From Halapricum hydrolyticum (GTDB lineage: Archaea > Halobacteriota > Halobacteria > Halobacteriales > Haloarculaceae), in contig JAOPKD010000005.1 in assembly GCA_025517565.1 (NCBI GenBank), forward strand, positions 118,023-182,022: a DNA stretch of 64,000 nt, given 5' to 3'. The translations under genes and the position numbers were made by a program. The number at the start of each line of letters is the position of its first letter. Positions within the stretch are counted from its first letter, which is position 1. The notes below the pieces were generated by a model. It made no database searches and was not told the origin of the DNA. It saw only the letters and a list, made by a program, of their open reading frames with translations. Shown here piece after piece: positions 62,446 through 64,000 of the stretch.

Positions 62446-63096
62446 TTATCGAACCTCCGGCGGCGCGAGATTTTTCATCGCAAAATCGGAACTCGGAACG
62501 AACCGTCCAGCAAGCTCAGCAAGTTCCCGTGTCCGCTCGATATCAGCCAGATTATGCTTCAGAAGTGGTAGCCAGTCTCCGTTTTCGAACGCTGTGACGG
62601 CTTCTTCACTGTCTGTGAATGGATCACAATTGTCGTCACCAATGAGTGTATTGTAGACGCCCACCAAGTCACCAACATCGTTTGTGGCAAACCGGCTTGT
62701 AGCCTCCATTGTGTCTGCGTAGGCAATATCACCGAAAGGCCACGGAACATCATTTCGGATGCAGGCAGATCGGAGAAATGGAAGATCAAACCCCCCATTC
62801 CAGGTTTCCCCATTGTAGGCTGTGAGGTAATGGATATCGCCGTCAATCCGATTATCAGCGAAGTCATCGAGAGTTCGAAGTAGCATCTCTTCGTTCGCTA
62901 CTACAGTGAGTTCGGTTTGATTATCCGTACATTGATTGAGTGCTTCTGTAAGGGAGTCAGTGGAGGCGTGACGGTCCCCAGTATTTAGCACAATCCAATT
63001 GGTCAGTTGATGTGATATCCCAGCAACAGTTACTACAGCCTGGTCATCTAAGCCAGAGGTTTCAATATCGAATGCAACTGGTGCAAGATTACCCAT
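62446..63096 (-). CDS. DEDD-family 3'-5' exonuclease (DnaQ/PolB-exo-like)
   Basis: 216 residues. Exo I is FDIETSG with Asp9 and Glu11, Exo II is AYNGETWNGGFDLPF (about 109-123), and Exo III may be HNLADIERT (about 180). This matches the RNase-H-fold exonuclease domain found in PolB and in free-standing proteins. On the minus strand a TATA-like ACTTATATTC (63118-63127) lies about 27 nt before the ATG. Operon with the CoiA-like gene. Confidence 0.7.
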   Translation of the reverse strand: MGNLAPVAFDIETSGLDDQAVVTVAGISHQLTNWIVLNTGDRHASTDSLTEALNQCTDNQTELTVVANEEMLLRTLDDFADNRIDGDIHYLTAYNGETWNGGFDLPFLRSACIRNDVPWPFGDIAYADTMEATSRFATNDVGDLVGVYNTLIGDDNCDPFTDSEEAVTAFENGDWLPLLKHNLADIERTRELAELAGRFVPSSDFAMKNLAPPEVR

Positions 63097-63357
63097 GTTG
63101 AATAGTAGTCAATGTATGAATATAAGTTTCCGTAAACCAGGGTGAAAGTGGTTGATAGCCTCATAACACGAACTTTTAAATTTATTTGGGTTCCGAAATA
63201 TTGGGGCTGGTATTGCAGAATTCTGAATACACCATCCATGCCCATTGATAATAACGTCTTAGCGGGGATGGAAGATCAATCCGAGATACAACGCCACTCA
63301 GGGTGAAAGTGTTACAGGTTTCAGAGAACTGGCAATTGCCAACCCATAAAAATAAAA

Positions 63358-63834
63358 TTACGTCTCTCCCACAGCAGAGATTACCCTGTCGTAAATTCCA
63401 AATTTATATACCGCATCTAAGTACGGTTTTCGAACATCTTTTTCCCAGTCTTGATTTTCTTTATGTTGGTACGTCTCACTGTCTGCATCACCACTGTTGC
63501 GATCACCCCGGATTCGATACTGTCGAACTCTATCCAAGAGTTCGCCTTCGTGGAGTTCTGATGATCCTACTCTGTGTGCATCAGAAAAGAAGTGTCGGAC
63601 TACATGGTAAGTGAATTTCTGCTCGGTGGAGAGTCCGTGATCCCACATTATTGCTCTACGGTGTTGTGATCCACAGTCCTGGCACTCAAAGATTCGGCCC
63701 GTTTTTTCGGCATCAACTTGATTCCACTTTACCACAGATCCACCGCAGTCAGGGCATTGATTAAGAGATCGTTCTCTTCCGTACTTTTTCACGCTATCAG
63801 GGTTATTTTCATTCCTAAATAGCCTAATTGCCAT
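63358..63834 (-). CDS. Unknown zinc-ribbon protein
   Basis: 158 residues. A zinc ribbon CPDC...CQDC (about 27-53) follows a basic N-terminus (MAIRLFRNENNPDSVKKYG). The rest is helical and unrecognised. It resembles small DNA- or RNA-binding proteins of haloarchaeal elements. The 165 bases from its start to the window end hold no further gene that I can see. Confidence 0.55.
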   Translation of the reverse strand: MAIRLFRNENNPDSVKKYGRERSLNQCPDCGGSVVKWNQVDAEKTGRIFECQDCGSQHRRAIMWDHGLSTEQKFTYHVVRHFFSDAHRVGSSELHEGELLDRVRQYRIRGDRNSGDADSETYQHKENQDWEKDVRKPYLDAVYKFGIYDRVISAVGET

Positions 63835-64000
63835 CGCATCAGACCCTAACCGTGCTGGACTCGTACCTCCTTCTTCTTGCTTCTTATTGGTAAATAATGG
63901 TTGAACAGTCCGTCCAGTTGTATCTGGACGTACGAGTAAATATTCTACTCAGCTTTGCACGTTAGCGTCAGCTGTTGAATGAACGAACAGGTGATCGATT

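Larger units (their letters stand above)
22565..64000. mobile_element. Integrated defence island (right end not found in window)
   Basis: The boundary is inferred from three things: a gene interrupted at 22,562, a tyrosine integrase starting at 22606, and a clear fall in GC content that persists to the window end. The content is accessory only: helicases, nucleases, transglycosylases, preQ0 synthesis genes, a MITE, a second tyrosine recombinase at 61063 and unknown genes. The second recombinase could mark an older or nested element from about 60.8 kb onward. Confidence 0.7.

Overview
This window comes from a haloarchaeon (class Halobacteria). Evidence includes very acidic proteins, GC-rich core genes, an archaeal L1-L10-L12 ribosomal operon, S15 and S3ae genes flanking a KEOPS Pcc1 gene, SecD/SecF without SecA, a Tat-lipoprotein halocyanin, and many genes with a TATA-like box about 25-30 nt before the start codon, as expected for leaderless archaeal transcripts. 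The genus cannot be fixed from the sequence.

Positions 1 to about 22,560 are ordinary GC-rich chromosome: a sensor histidine kinase, cysS, a CorA transporter, a TctA-like permease, the rpl1-rpl10-rpl12 operon (read leftward) with a hairpin leader, secF-secD, a CPBP protease, a class IV aminotransferase, a cysteine synthase, rpsO, a RecJ-like protein, pcc1, rps3ae, a halocyanin, a CDP-alcohol phosphatidyltransferase, a HEAT-repeat protein and a phospholipase-D-like protein.

The last of these is cut just after its second HKD motif at about 22,562. A tyrosine integrase gene starts 44 bases later and the DNA becomes visibly more AT-rich from there to the end. I read 22,565-64,000 as an integrated defence island whose right end is not clearly inside the window.

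The island has several modules. (a) 24,460-33,656: four overlapping genes, namely an unknown protein, a DrmA-like helicase, a DrmB-like DUF1998 protein, and a Dna2-like nuclease whose helicase half has lost its catalytic residues. This is a DISARM-like core without a methyltransferase or a phospholipase-D nuclease. (b) 33,726-39,021, leftward: a small transglycosylase of the Tgt/DpdA superfamily, a probable winged-helix protein, an AAA ATPase and two unknown proteins, with a 141-bp MITE between them. (c) 39,130-42,298: a small regulator, then leftward a full-length DpdA and a YaaA/DUF6884-like protein. (d) 42,820-45,341: a compact queD-queE-folE-queC operon, a complete route from GTP to preQ0. 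(e) 45,506-56,672: an unknown protein followed by a block resembling dpdG-dpdH-dpdI-dpdJ. (f) 57,563-60,646: a UvrD-type helicase fused to a Cas4/AddB-type nuclease. (g) 60,812-61,683: a cluster of hairpins with nearly identical loops in front of a catalytic-domain-only tyrosine recombinase, followed by small nuclease-like genes to the end.

Together modules c-e look like an archaeal 7-deazaguanine DNA-modification and restriction (Dpd) system. The operon makes preQ0, DpdA inserts it into DNA in exchange for guanine, and the helicase/ATPase block would attack unmodified DNA. The second transglycosylase, the absence of recognisable DpdB, DpdC and DpdK, and the neighbouring DISARM-like and UvrD-nuclease modules make this version unusual. 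All functions are read from motifs and gene order; no database search was possible.
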